Below, one piece after another: positions 7,731 to 16,972 of a stretch of DNA of 38,390 bases. The notes under the pieces were generated by a model, which had not been told where the DNA came from, did not search any database, and was given only the letters and a program-made list of their open reading frames with translations. The DNA comes from SOJZ01 sp964556565 (GTDB lineage Archaea > Thermoproteota > Bathyarchaeia > Bathyarchaeales > Bathyarchaeaceae), in assembly GCA_964556565.1 (NCBI GenBank), contig CAZKWF010000014.1, forward strand, positions 1-38,390. The letters run 5' to 3'. Position numbers and translations under genes: made by a program. Within the stretch, counting starts at the first letter, position 1, and each line of letters starts with the position of its first letter.

Positions 7731-9008
7731 GTGGCCGAAGAAAAGGTAGATTTGCTGATTGAAAACGCTAGTGAACTTGTTACCCTGCGTGGAGGAGCTC
7801 AAAGGCCACTTCTGGGCGAACGAATGAGAGATTTGGGCATTATAAAAGGCGGCAGTGTAGCCGTTAGGAAGGGAAGGATAGTTGCTGTAGGGAAAACACG
7901 GGAAATTAAAAGTAAATTTGAAAGCGAAGAAACGATAGATGCCAGCGGAAAATTGGTTATGCCAGGCTTCGTAGACCCTCACACACACTTAGTTTTCGCC
8001 GGCTCTAGAGAAGACGAATTTGAAATGAGGATACAAGGCGCTACGTATATGGAAATCCTAGAGAAAGGAGGCGGAATTCTGAGAACCGTAAATGAAACGA
8101 GAAAAGCCAGCAAGGAGGAGCTGTTTGAAAACTGTAAGAAAACCTTGGACATTATGTTACGGCATGGAACAACCACCGTGGAGGCGAAAAGCGGTTACGG
8201 ACTAACTACAAAGGATGAGATAAAATGCTTAGAAGTCATGAAACTGTTGGACCAAGAGCACCCAATCGATGTCGCGCCCACATTCCTTGGGGCTCACGCC
8301 ATCCCATTAGAGTACAAGGACAAAGCAGATGAATATGTACACCTCGTAATAAACGAGATGATCCCTGCAGTCGCAAGCCGTAGGTTAGCGGAATTTTGCG
8401 ATGTTTTCTGCGAAAAAGGAGTATTTAGAGTAGAACAGTCCAGAAGAATTCTTCAAAGTGGCAGAAAACACGGTTTATTACCCAAACTACATGCAGACGA
8501 GATGACCAAGCTTGGAGGAGCTGAACTAGCTGCAGAAATGCAAGCGGTTTCAGCAGATCATTTGCTTTTCGCTTCTGACAATGGGTTAAGGGCGATGGCG
8601 AAGCAAGGGACAATTGCTGTTCTGCTTCCAGGGGCATCTTTTTCGCTTATGATGGGCCACTATGCGGAGGCTGGGAAGATTATTCAATTGGGTGTGCCTG
8701 TTGCTTTAGGAACGGATTACAATCCGAACTGCTGGGTGGAGAATCAACAGATCGTAATTGCGTTAGCTTGTCGCGAGATGAGGATGACGCCTGCAGAGGC
8801 TATAGTGGCGACAACCATAAACGCCGCTCACGCTATGAGCAGAGCACATAATGTAGGAACCTTAGAGCCTGACAAAAAGGCTGATATCATTGTTTTAGAC
8901 GCTCCAAACCAAAAATTTCTCGGGTACCGATTTGGAGTAAATCTGGTGGACAAGGTGATAAAAGAAGGAAGACTTGTTGTGGACGAAGGAAAAGTAATTA
9001 GCGAATAA
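7731..9008 (+). CDS. hutI: Imidazolonepropionase
   Basis: Hydrolyses imidazolone-5-propionate to N-formiminoglutamate, step three of histidine utilisation. An amidohydrolase of 425 residues. Metal ligands appear in MPGFVDPHTHLVFAGSRE (HxH at about 84-86), later His in FLGAHAIP, the LHADEM segment, and the Asp in ALGTDYNPN. The RVGTLEPDKKAD-like end (here VGTLEPDKKADIIVLD) is typical of the superfamily. GTG 7731 follows the ftcD stop directly, which implies translational coupling. Length is normal for the family. Confidence 0.96.
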   Translation: MAEEKVDLLIENASELVTLRGGAQRPLLGERMRDLGIIKGGSVAVRKGRIVAVGKTREIKSKFESEETIDASGKLVMPGFVDPHTHLVFAGSREDEFEMRIQGATYMEILEKGGGILRTVNETRKASKEELFENCKKTLDIMLRHGTTTVEAKSGYGLTTKDEIKCLEVMKLLDQEHPIDVAPTFLGAHAIPLEYKDKADEYVHLVINEMIPAVASRRLAEFCDVFCEKGVFRVEQSRRILQSGRKHGLLPKLHADEMTKLGGAELAAEMQAVSADHLLFASDNGLRAMAKQGTIAVLLPGASFSLMMGHYAEAGKIIQLGVPVALGTDYNPNCWVENQQIVIALACREMRMTPAEAIVATTINAAHAMSRAHNVGTLEPDKKADIIVLDAPNQKFLGYRFGVNLVDKVIKEGRLVVDEGKVISE

Positions 9009-9042
9009 TAAAATAAGGTCACTTCTCATTTATGAACCACTC

Positions 9043-10701
9043 ATGGTGACATTGATGAAAACGGTGAAGTGTATAACGGGTCCTGAGTTGCATTGTAAAA
9101 ATTGGCAGATTGAGGGCATCCTCCGTATGTTACACAACGTGGTTGACCCTGAGGTTGCCAAAGACCCTGAACATCTCATCGTTTACGGCGGTACAGGAAA
9201 GGCTGCTAGAAACTGGGAATGCTTCTACAAAATAGTTGAAACCCTTAAAGAATTGGAAATCGACGAAACGCTTTTGATTCAAAGCGGAAAGCCTGTGGCA
9301 GTGTTCAAGACACATGAGTGGACTCCACGGGTGTTAATCGTCAACAGCATGCTTGTGCCGAAGTGGGCGACATGGGACTACTTCTACGAGCTAGAACAGA
9401 AGGGATTAATCATGTATGGGCAGATGACCGCTGGCTCATGGGCGTACATCGGAACACAGGGCATATTACAGGGCACCTATGAAACGCTGGCGGCTGTGGC
9501 AAAAGAACACTTCAAAGGCAACCTAAAAGGAAAGCTTTTGCTGACCGCTGGACTAGGCGAGATGGGTGGAGCCCAACCGTTAGCTGTGACAATGAACGAC
9601 GGCGTCGCTCTGGCCGTTGAAATCGACAAAAAAATGATTGAAAGGAGACTGAAATACGAATACGTCCAAACATGGACGGATGATCTGAACGATGCGATTG
9701 ACATGGCGCAACAAGCGAAGGAGGAAGAAGTGCCAAAGAGTATTGGACTGCTCGGAAACGCCGCTGAGGTTCATCCAGAACTTATGAAAAGAGGAATAAT
9801 TCCAGACGTTTTAACTGACCAGACGGCTGCACACGATCTGCTTAACGGGTATTACCCCGCTGGACTTTCTATGGAAGAGGCAGACGCACTTCGAGATTCG
9901 AATCCTAAAGATTACATCGCTAAGGCCAAGAAGAGCATTCATGTTCAAGTGAAAGTCATGGTTGAAATGATGAAGAAAGGAGCCGTCACGTTTGAATACG
10001 GCAATAACATACGACAGCAGGCTTACGATGACGGATTCAAAGAAGCATTCGCCTTTCCAGGCTTTGTGCGAAGATACATTAGACCGATGTTTTGTGAGGG
10101 ACGAGGCCCCTTCCGATGGACCTCTCTCGTCGGCGACTCCGAAGACATCTACAAGCTTGACGAGGCTATTTTGAAAGAATTTTCGTATAACGAGGAGCTT
10201 TGCCGCTGGATCAGAAAAGCAAGGGAGCAAGTGAAGTTTCAAGGCTTGCCCGCTCGAGTCTGCTGGCTTGGCTTCGGCGAGAGAGCTAGGTTTGGAAAGA
10301 TCATGAACGATATGGTTCGTAAAGGAGAGCTTTCAGGTCCCATGTGGATTGGGCGCGACCATTTAGATGGGGGAAGCGTGGCTTCGCCGAACCGTGAGAC
10401 AGAGGGCATGCAAGATGGAAGTGATGCAATTGCAGATTGGCCTATCTTGAACGCTCTTCTCAACGCTGTGGCTGGTGCCACCTGGGTTTCTGTACATCAT
10501 GGTGGAGGTGTAGGAATCGGCTACAGCATCCACGCTGGAATGTGCCTAGTCGCAGACGGAACCAAAGAAGCTGAAAAACGACTTGTCACCGTGTTAACTA
10601 CCGACCCTGGAACCGCCATTGTCCGACATGTTGACGCGGGCTACGAAAAAGCCAAAAGAATAGCGAAAGATAAGAGAATCAAAATCCCGATGTTAAAATA
10701 A
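9043..10701 (+). CDS. hutU: Urocanate hydratase
   Basis: Adds water to urocanate to give imidazolonepropionate using tightly bound NAD+ as an electrophile. The 552 residues follow the family end to end: IVYGGTGKAARNWECF near the start, GQMTAGSWAYIGTQGILQGT (about 127-146), the Rossmann-like AGLGEMGGAQPLAVTMNDG (about 169-187), DQTAAHDLLNGYYP, and the C-terminal GRDHLDGGSVASPNRETEGM and SVHHGGGVGIGYS. A second Met (five codons in) is possible as the start. It sits 34 bases after hutI. The last nine codons and the T-rich spacer before the next gene do not look like a strong terminator, so the operon probably continues. Confidence 0.96.
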   Translation: MVTLMKTVKCITGPELHCKNWQIEGILRMLHNVVDPEVAKDPEHLIVYGGTGKAARNWECFYKIVETLKELEIDETLLIQSGKPVAVFKTHEWTPRVLIVNSMLVPKWATWDYFYELEQKGLIMYGQMTAGSWAYIGTQGILQGTYETLAAVAKEHFKGNLKGKLLLTAGLGEMGGAQPLAVTMNDGVALAVEIDKKMIERRLKYEYVQTWTDDLNDAIDMAQQAKEEEVPKSIGLLGNAAEVHPELMKRGIIPDVLTDQTAAHDLLNGYYPAGLSMEEADALRDSNPKDYIAKAKKSIHVQVKVMVEMMKKGAVTFEYGNNIRQQAYDDGFKEAFAFPGFVRRYIRPMFCEGRGPFRWTSLVGDSEDIYKLDEAILKEFSYNEELCRWIRKAREQVKFQGLPARVCWLGFGERARFGKIMNDMVRKGELSGPMWIGRDHLDGGSVASPNRETEGMQDGSDAIADWPILNALLNAVAGATWVSVHHGGGVGIGYSIHAGMCLVADGTKEAEKRLVTVLTTDPGTAIVRHVDAGYEKAKRIAKDKRIKIPMLK

Positions 10702-10725
10702 TATTTTTCTTGAGAGGTTTTATCG

Positions 10726-11190
10726 ATGACTGAAAATACACTTCAGCTCGTGGGATATTGCGGACTTTACTGCGATTTATGCGCCAACAGAAACAGAATT
10801 CCACAACGTGCAAAGCTTTTGCGGGAAACGCTTCACGAAGAAGGCATGGACTCGTGGTACGAGTACTATCCCTCGATGAAAGATACTTTCCCAACGTTCT
10901 GGAAGTTCCTTGACAGCTTGGTGAAAATGGATTGCACCTGCAGAACTGGCGGAGGCCCTCCCGACTGTAAGATAAGGATATGTGCAAAAGAGAAGGGAGT
11001 GGATTTGTGTCCTTTTTGCGCGGAATATCCTTGTAGCCTAATTGAGAGTCTCGCCGAACACTATGTCATGGTTATTCAGGATGGAAAGAGATTGCAAAGG
11101 ATAGGGTTGAAGGCGTGGGTTAAAGAGCAGGAGGCAAGAGCTAAACGTGGAGTGGTGTACGCAGACACCCGTATAGCTTGGAGAGAATGA
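10726..11190 (+). CDS. DUF3795-like cysteine-rich protein inside the hut operon
   Basis: A 154-residue protein with the opening GYCGLYCDLC, a middle CTCRTGGGPPDCKIRICAKEKG and CPFCAEYPC near residue 100. That order of Cys pairs is what I know from DUF3795, a family of unknown function; the Cys groups suggest a bound metal or cluster. It lies 24 bases after hutU and 74 bases before hutH, same strand, so it is probably co-transcribed. Its place between two hut enzymes is unusual and may mean a link to histidine metabolism or mere hitch-hiking. No signal peptide or membrane segment. Confidence 0.72.
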   Translation: MTENTLQLVGYCGLYCDLCANRNRIPQRAKLLRETLHEEGMDSWYEYYPSMKDTFPTFWKFLDSLVKMDCTCRTGGGPPDCKIRICAKEKGVDLCPFCAEYPCSLIESLAEHYVMVIQDGKRLQRIGLKAWVKEQEARAKRGVVYADTRIAWRE

Positions 11191-11264
11191 ACCTAAAACT
11201 CATTTCCTTGTAACACCCTTGATGATTAGAAACTTTGAGTTTAAGGGAAATGGAGGAGAAAACT

Positions 11265-12827
11265 GTGAGGAAAGTGGCTATTGACGGAGAAACCTTAACG
11301 ATTGAAGATGTGGTTGCAGTAGCGCGTAATGATGCTGAAGTGGAGATTCCACAGAAGACACGAAGGAAAGTTACAAGATGTAGGCAGATTCTTGAGGAAT
11401 TCGTGAAAGAGAAGAAGGTTGTTTATGGCGTTACGACAGGATTTGGGGCTTTAGGCAGTGTGAAAGTCCCTACAAAGGACATTAAACAATTACAATTTAA
11501 CCTGATTAGAAGCCATGCGTCAGGTGTTGGAAAACCATTGGATAGAGATGTAACACGGGCACTGATGCTGTTGCGGGCCAACACTCTGGCAAAAGGGAAT
11601 TCTGGAATAAGGCTGAAAACATTAGAGACACTGGTTCACATGATTAACAAGGGAGTGCACCCGTTGATTCCGGAAAAGGGGTCGGTGGGCGCTAGTGGCG
11701 ACCTCTCTCCGTTAGCACACATGACGTTAGTGATGATGGGCGAAGGCGAGGCGGAGTACAAGGATAAGAAGATGAGTGGAAGAGAGGCAATCGACAAAGC
11801 TGGAATCAGCCCTGTTGAACTCGACTCCAAGGAGGGAATAGCCCTAATCAACGGTGCTCAAATGATGACAGCAATTGCGGCACTAGCAGTTTATGATAGT
11901 GAAACATTGATTAGAACAGCTGAAATCGCTATCTCGATGAGCCTCGAAGCCTTAAGTGGAATATCGGATGCGTTCGACGAAAAAATCCATCATGTAAGGC
12001 CTCATCCTGGCCAAGTTGAGAGCGCCCAAAACATACGATCGTTGACAGCAGGGAGCAAGATAATCCAGTCAAGTAGTGAGGCGCTAATGAAAATGAAAAA
12101 TAGGTCCCCTCAGGACCCTTATTGTTTGAGATGTGCCCCGCAAGTTTTGGGTGCAGCGAGAGACGCTGTTGCTTATGCAAGAAAAGTAATTGAAATAGAA
12201 ATGAACTCTGCTACAGACAACCCCTTAATCTTTCCTGATGATGAAGAGTGTTTGTCTGGCGGGAACTTCCATGGACAACCGATAGCTGTTGCAATGGACC
12301 TGTTGGGGATAGCGCTTGCTGTGGTTGGCAACATTTCTGAAAGAAGAGTGGCGAGGCTTATTGATGAGAACTTAAGTGAGGGATTGCCTGCCTTTCTGAT
12401 ATCTAGAGAAGTTGAAAAAGGAATACACAGCGGTTACATGTCAGTCCAATACACTGCCGCTTCGTTGGCCTCAGAGAACAAAGCTTTGGCGCATCCGGCG
12501 AGCGTTGACTCGATACCCACATCAGCAAATTTTGAAGACTTTGTAAGTATGGGAACCATTGCAGCGAGAAAATCTGTGGAAATCCTCAGAAACGTAGAGT
12601 ATATTGTGGCTATTGAGCTATTATGCGCGGCGCAGGGCATAGATTTTCGAGGTGCAAACAAGCTTGGAAAAGGAACAAAAACAGCTTATTCGGTGATAAG
12701 AAAAAGAGTGCCTATGTTAAAAGAAGATAGAGCATCATCCAGAGATATAGAAACAGTGGTTGAATTTGTTCGAAACGGAGAGCTTGCAAAGGCTGTAGAG
12801 GCAACGATGATGCAGAAGAAGTTGTAG
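11265..12827 (+). CDS. hutH: Histidine ammonia-lyase
   Basis: Removes ammonia from L-histidine to give urocanate, the entry step of the pathway. The 520 residues carry YGVTTGFGALG (about 54-64), the MIO-forming Ala-Ser-Gly in GSVGASGDLSPLAH (ASG at about 143-145), the conserved NGAQMM near 200, the QDPYCLRCAPQVLGA segment and GGNFHGQP. I choose GTG 11265 because GGAGG lies 8 bases upstream. The ATG at 11250 is part of that ribosome site and TTG 11235 has none, although both are in frame. Last gene of the hut operon; the next gene is convergent. Confidence 0.96.
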   Translation: MRKVAIDGETLTIEDVVAVARNDAEVEIPQKTRRKVTRCRQILEEFVKEKKVVYGVTTGFGALGSVKVPTKDIKQLQFNLIRSHASGVGKPLDRDVTRALMLLRANTLAKGNSGIRLKTLETLVHMINKGVHPLIPEKGSVGASGDLSPLAHMTLVMMGEGEAEYKDKKMSGREAIDKAGISPVELDSKEGIALINGAQMMTAIAALAVYDSETLIRTAEIAISMSLEALSGISDAFDEKIHHVRPHPGQVESAQNIRSLTAGSKIIQSSSEALMKMKNRSPQDPYCLRCAPQVLGAARDAVAYARKVIEIEMNSATDNPLIFPDDEECLSGGNFHGQPIAVAMDLLGIALAVVGNISERRVARLIDENLSEGLPAFLISREVEKGIHSGYMSVQYTAASLASENKALAHPASVDSIPTSANFEDFVSMGTIAARKSVEILRNVEYIVAIELLCAAQGIDFRGANKLGKGTKTAYSVIRKRVPMLKEDRASSRDIETVVEFVRNGELAKAVEATMMQKKL

Positions 12828-12846
12828 GCCCAAGGATAATTAATGA

Positions 12847-13806
12847 TTATGCTAGCTCTTGCAGTGCCCTTAGACGTTTAACTATGTTGGGGTGAGTGGA
12901 AAAGAACTCCATCACCTTATCCAACGTTGTTATTTTTCTCCTAAGAACGCCCTCAACAAGCTTTCGATCAGTGGAGTACACGCCCACCTGTCTTATAGAC
13001 GTTGTATCCAAGTCTGCACGGTCAGGATCTGTTATGAAGAGGCTTTTGAGCGAGCTGGAACCGCTGGTATCTCGACGATGTTTTTTCATCCTTCTAGTTG
13101 AGTGTACGATTTTTGCTAGCCCTTCAGAAAGCTTTCGGGGACCATCTTCAACTATGGTGGCGCTGTGGCGATCTGCGTAATATTCACGTAAGCGACTCAG
13201 GTAGAGGGTGAATAAAGTGAGAATCCAGTAGAGAACGATGCTGGCAAGGCCTATGATTGCAGCTCCACCACTCCTTTCACCCCTACCTGTTCGAGAGGAA
13301 AAAAGCATAGAGAGCCCGATGGCATAAAACAACGCGGGTAGAAGTGAGACAAACATCATCACTTGAACATCCTTGTGCTTCAGATGTCCTAACTCATGGC
13401 CGATCACTGCTTCCACTTCTTCGGCCTCCAATGTTTCCAAAAGTCCCTTTGTAACCGCCACTCTAGTTCCGCCGATGGGTGACCCGTAGGCGAAGGCGTT
13501 TGGTAAAGGAATTTTAGCCAGCATGACTCTCGGCATTTTGATGCCGCTCTTTTTGCTTAACCTCTCCACCGTCTCGTACAATTCGGGATTGTCTGATCTT
13601 GACATTTCTTTCACTCGGTACATGGCGTCTATGAGATATGGCGCAAGCAGCCATTGACCAACGTTGAATGCTACGATGATGAAAGGTAACACCATGAAGC
13701 TGATGTCGGTCATGTAGAGGACGCCTGCAAAAAAGAGTGTGGACAGTCCTATGATGATGGATAAGGTTCCGAACATTGAAAACCGGAGTTTCCACAAGCT
13801 ACTCAT
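12847..13806 (-). CDS. htpX: HtpX-type membrane zinc metalloprotease
   Basis: A membrane-bound M48 protease that removes damaged or misfolded membrane proteins. The 319 residues start with two hydrophobic segments (about 13-32 and 36-58). The zinc motif HELGH follows VEAVIG at about 137-141. Two further membrane segments (about 150-170 and 185-207) precede YYADRHSA, which supplies the third zinc ligand region. The C-terminal FSTHPNIVKRLRAL is typical. Length and order fit archaeal HtpX. It is monocistronic and ends 19 bases from the convergent hutH. Confidence 0.95.
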   Translation of the reverse strand: MSSLWKLRFSMFGTLSIIIGLSTLFFAGVLYMTDISFMVLPFIIVAFNVGQWLLAPYLIDAMYRVKEMSRSDNPELYETVERLSKKSGIKMPRVMLAKIPLPNAFAYGSPIGGTRVAVTKGLLETLEAEEVEAVIGHELGHLKHKDVQVMMFVSLLPALFYAIGLSMLFSSRTGRGERSGGAAIIGLASIVLYWILTLFTLYLSRLREYYADRHSATIVEDGPRKLSEGLAKIVHSTRRMKKHRRDTSGSSSLKSLFITDPDRADLDTTSIRQVGVYSTDRKLVEGVLRRKITTLDKVMEFFSTHPNIVKRLRALQELA

Positions 13807-14031
13807 GAACTCAACCTTAAAAAGGTGGAATTAAAGGAGACTTATAAATATTGTCAACTAAGGTGCTGTCAAGTCTTCGGTCGATTAGGTTGATTGCCAA
13901 CTTTCGGTTGATGGAGACGTTTTCTTTTGGTGAGACTATTTGAGCCGAACACGGGAGACTAACGATATTTACTGTTGGTTCATAAGTTTTAAAACCTACT
14001 TGTCACGTTTGAGAGAACAGGTGAGATTATT

Positions 14032-14250
14032 ATGAGCAAAAAGGGGCAGAGCTCAAACGAGTTGTTCGTGCAAACAAATCTGTGTTGCGAAGGCTTTCTT
14101 CAGAACCAGATAGGCTTCCTACAAGCTATGAGAAAAGCACTTGAGGAATACGATAAGAAAGAAGTCATCAGACACGTCGACCAAATACTTGATTACTACA
14201 AAGGCAAACTTACAGAGCTACCAAAATCTGAAACCTCTTTAAACAGATAA
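14032..14250 (+). CDS. Small hypothetical protein, helical
   Basis: A 72-residue protein I do not recognise. It has a double Cys (LCCEGF, about 18-23) followed by a long amphipathic helix-forming stretch rich in Lys/Glu (residues 25-62). The ATG is preceded by AGGTGAG about 6 bases upstream, and a TATA-like AGTTTTAAAACC (about 13985-13996) sits at a proper distance. These signals make it a likely real gene. It stands alone between divergent htpX and the convergent rtcA. Confidence 0.6.
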   Translation: MSKKGQSSNELFVQTNLCCEGFLQNQIGFLQAMRKALEEYDKKEVIRHVDQILDYYKGKLTELPKSETSLNR

Positions 14251-14353
14251 ACTTACATTTTGGATTAGAGTCTTCCACTAGTTTTTTCCTTCAACTTTGA
14301 TTCTGCATACTTCGGCTGGTGTTTTTTCGTTTAATCCTTGATGACAAACCATA

Positions 14354-15400
14354 TTAGGAATCATTTAATTTTTTCTCGATTCGATAGAGGTTCTTTGTCT
14401 TCGAAACTCGAAATTTCGCACCTAGGATTTTTTGGGTGAGCCATATGTTTGCGTCTAGATGTTCGGTTATGGTTCGGGTTAGATAAGTTGATTTTTCGTC
14501 AGCAAGCGCAACATATGGAACTAGCATGTCAGCTAAGTGTGCATCCACTGTTGGTTGAGGTTTGATTTCTTTGAAGAGGTTTTCAGCGGCTTCCCGTCCT
14601 ACAACTTCGCTGGGTTTGCGAAGCTCGCCGATGGCATCTCCTCCGAGCAGTGCGCCTGTGCTGGTTTTCGCCCACAGCACGAGGGAGCTTCCTTTCTGAA
14701 GGGGGTTAGACATGTCGTTGATCACTTGGATTTTTGCTTCGTGACCGTGAGCTGCAAGATACTTATTGGCTGCGTTGGCTTGGCGTTCCGCGACTTTTCG
14801 ATCTGCCAAGAAAGTGCACACGGAGACGCCGCGTAAATCTTCTATTGTTCCGAATTGTTCGAGGCGTAGTGGACCGAGTTTCTCAGTTGGCTGAACTTCT
14901 AGGGTGACCTCTCCCATGCCTTTTGGGTAGTAACCGTACTTGTGGATGGTGAGAGAAGCGTTCAATCCTATTCGTTTCAGCATTCGAAGAAGCACGTGGT
15001 TTAGGTAGTTTATGGTGGGTGCGTGGCGAACGTCGGTGCCGCCCTTGACAACATGGACGTGCACAGGGCGCTTAGCGAAGGCGCAGATGGGTAGAATAGT
15101 TAGCAATAGCATGGGGATGCTGCCAGCGGTTCCTATTTCGGCGCGTACGTCGCCGCTTATGATTTTTTGAGGCGTGAACCAGAGTTCGCGAGAACCCAGC
15201 GTGGCACCTTTAAGCTCCGCGTTGCAGAGTTTTGCGGCTGTGAGTACGGCTTCTAGGTGTTGTGGTCTTAGGCCGGGTTGTGTGCGTTTTTGTCGGATGT
15301 TGTAGATGTGTAGTGGCTGGCTGAGGATTGTGGCTAGGGCGATGGAGAGGCGTAGTATGGTGCCGCTCCCGCTTTTTTGGCTTCCGTCGATCTCTAGCAT
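14354..15400 (-). CDS. rtcA: RNA 3'-terminal phosphate cyclase
   Basis: Converts RNA 3'-phosphate to a 2',3'-cyclic phosphate through an RtcA-AMP intermediate. The 348 residues begin with EIDGSQKSGSGTILRLSIAL and RTQPGLRPQHLEAV, both family signatures. The GTDVRHAPTINYL segment (about 121-133) and YYPKGMGEV (about 157-165) follow, and HLADMLVPYVALAD near 283 holds the His that is adenylated. Length is normal. Divergent from the next gene with 114 bases between the two chosen starts. Confidence 0.95.
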   Translation of the reverse strand: MLEIDGSQKSGSGTILRLSIALATILSQPLHIYNIRQKRTQPGLRPQHLEAVLTAAKLCNAELKGATLGSRELWFTPQKIISGDVRAEIGTAGSIPMLLLTILPICAFAKRPVHVHVVKGGTDVRHAPTINYLNHVLLRMLKRIGLNASLTIHKYGYYPKGMGEVTLEVQPTEKLGPLRLEQFGTIEDLRGVSVCTFLADRKVAERQANAANKYLAAHGHEAKIQVINDMSNPLQKGSSLVLWAKTSTGALLGGDAIGELRKPSEVVGREAAENLFKEIKPQPTVDAHLADMLVPYVALADEKSTYLTRTITEHLDANIWLTQKILGAKFRVSKTKNLYRIEKKLNDS

Positions 15401-15514
15401 GTTGGAGCCTTCCGAGTTCTCACTCTATCTGGATTCTTTTTGTGTAACAATGATGTTGCTGGGATAAAAATAAATGAGGAAACATATAAAATAACTATGC
15501 GTGGAGGCTTGCCT

Positions 15515-15913
15515 GTGAGTAAAAAGAAGTTGAGTGAAGGAGAGCTGCTAGAGAGGATTGATGAGCTGCTTAATGTTTTGAAGATGATTTCTCGAGACCT
15601 TAGTGAGGTTTCGAAGTCGCTTAAGACCGTGGCTGTTCCTAGTGCCCCTGAGGTTCCTGTTGCTCCTGCCACTCCTACACCTGCTGGTGCAGTGGGTACA
15701 CGTGGTGTTGAGGATGTTAAGATGTTGTTTTCTAGGGATTTGGAGGACATGTTGAGTTTTGATGAGAAAGGAGAGTTCATTGTGGTTAAGCCACGCCAGT
15801 ATTTGGGTTCAGACAATTTCGGTAAAATTGCGTCTATCATCCGCGGAGTGGGTGGAGAATATATCAGTGCTGGGAAACAGTCGCACTTTCGAGTTCCAAA
15901 AGAAATGACGTGA
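15515..15913 (+). CDS. Hypothetical protein: coiled-coil, Pro/Ala linker and conserved C-terminal domain
   Basis: A 132-residue protein I cannot name. Residues 1-40 (KKLSEGELLERIDELLNVLK and on) look like a coiled coil. Residues about 42-65 are a Pro/Ala/Val linker. The rest, with FIVVKPRQYLGSDNFGKIAS and VGGEYISAGKQSHFRV, is compact and may bind nucleic acid or protein. GTG 15515 has GGAGG 7 bases upstream; ATG 15497 upstream has no ribosome site of its own. A TATA-like CATATAAA (15483-15490) predicts transcription starting at about 15510, in favour of the GTG. Confidence 0.7.
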   Translation: MSKKKLSEGELLERIDELLNVLKMISRDLSEVSKSLKTVAVPSAPEVPVAPATPTPAGAVGTRGVEDVKMLFSRDLEDMLSFDEKGEFIVVKPRQYLGSDNFGKIASIIRGVGGEYISAGKQSHFRVPKEMT

Positions 15914-16001
15914 AACTCTGCACCCTGATATACACGTTGGTTGGCGGCTCTAGGGCTTATGTCTGCTGTCTCACAAACTGAACATAATGGAGGGTAGATG
16001 T

Positions 16002-16463
16002 GTGACGAAAGTTATTGTTGTTTATGAATCAAAGTACGGCAATACCAAACAAGTGGCAGAGAAAATCATAGAGGGCATAAACGAAATAGAAAGGATAGAA
16101 GCCGTGTTAAAGGAACCCAAGAATGTGGAACCAACAGAAGTACCTGACTACGACGTGATTCTAATCGGTTCTCCAAATCATTTTGGTGGACCAACCAGAG
16201 GTATCAAGAAATTTATCGACAAACTTGGAAAGCTCCCCTTAAAGAACAAAATGTTTGCTGTTTTTGACACATATATCAAAGAAGACTTTGAAAAAGCTGT
16301 GAACAAGATGGAGAAGAGAATAAACGAAAAGGTTCCTGAATTGAAACAGATAGCTTCTGGATTATCAATAAAGGTTCAAGATATGAAAGGTCCGATTCTA
16401 GAGGAAGAGCTTCCTAAATGCAAAGAATTCGGAAAGAAAATAGCAAATCAACTCAAAACTTGA
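16002..16463 (+). CDS. Flavodoxin-family protein
   Basis: An FMN-binding electron carrier or flavodoxin-like oxidoreductase partner, 153 residues. The phosphate-binding loop reads YESKYGNTKQVAEKI (about 7-21), and the second flavin loop reads GSPNHFGGPTRGIKKFID (about 56-73). The DTY near residue 95 is in the third FMN loop region. I choose GTG 16002 because GGAGGG (15989-15994) is 7 bases upstream; ATG 15987 overlaps that site. No partner oxidoreductase is adjacent. Confidence 0.88.
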   Translation: MTKVIVVYESKYGNTKQVAEKIIEGINEIERIEAVLKEPKNVEPTEVPDYDVILIGSPNHFGGPTRGIKKFIDKLGKLPLKNKMFAVFDTYIKEDFEKAVNKMEKRINEKVPELKQIASGLSIKVQDMKGPILEEELPKCKEFGKKIANQLKT

Positions 16464-16526
16464 ACCAAGTATATCCGTCCCTGTCTCTCACCCTTTATAA
16501 TCAGACCTCACACACGCACAAGGTAC

Positions 16527-16811
16527 TCAACCTCTATACCGGGTTCTAAACCCCTCAAACTCTCCTTTATAATCCTCCCACAAAACCTGCAAGCCCGTCA
16601 CCCTAGCTCCTGGAGGACCTCTTCTACAAAACTCTACAAGCCTCTCTACATCGGCTTTCTCTCCTTCGAAAACCGCTTCAACCCTCCCGTCAAACAGATT
16701 TCTAACCCAACCACAAACGCGAAATCTAACAGCTAAACGCTTAGTCTCATATCGAAAGAAAACACCTTGAACCATACCACTCACAAAAACATGAGCTCTA
16801 ACCTTCGTCAT
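16527..16811 (-). CDS. acyP: Acylphosphatase
   Basis: Hydrolyses acyl phosphates such as acetyl or carbamoyl phosphate. The 94-residue protein shows VFVSGMVQGVFFRYET (catalytic Arg in FFRY), GWVRNLFDGRVEAVFEGE (catalytic Asn in RN) and a GPPGARV segment, all in family order. From ATG 16811 the length matches the usual 90-98. An upstream in-frame ATG at 16841 adds ten residues; its ribosome site is weaker than the GGAGAAGGTG before 16811. A TATA-like TAATATAAAT lies around 16866-16877. Confidence 0.94.
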   Translation of the reverse strand: MTKVRAHVFVSGMVQGVFFRYETKRLAVRFRVCGWVRNLFDGRVEAVFEGEKADVERLVEFCRRGPPGARVTGLQVLWEDYKGEFEGFRTRYRG

Positions 16812-16972
16812 CCGCACCTTCTCCGATACGAGAATACTCATCTGTCGCTCTAACCATCACGCAACTCATTTATATTAACACTTTCACCATACTCTCCCCG
16901 CTTTCCCAAATGTCGTTGCTTCGAGCCTTTTAAAAACACATAGAGACGCAAGCTTCTAGTGAGGCCGGCAAC

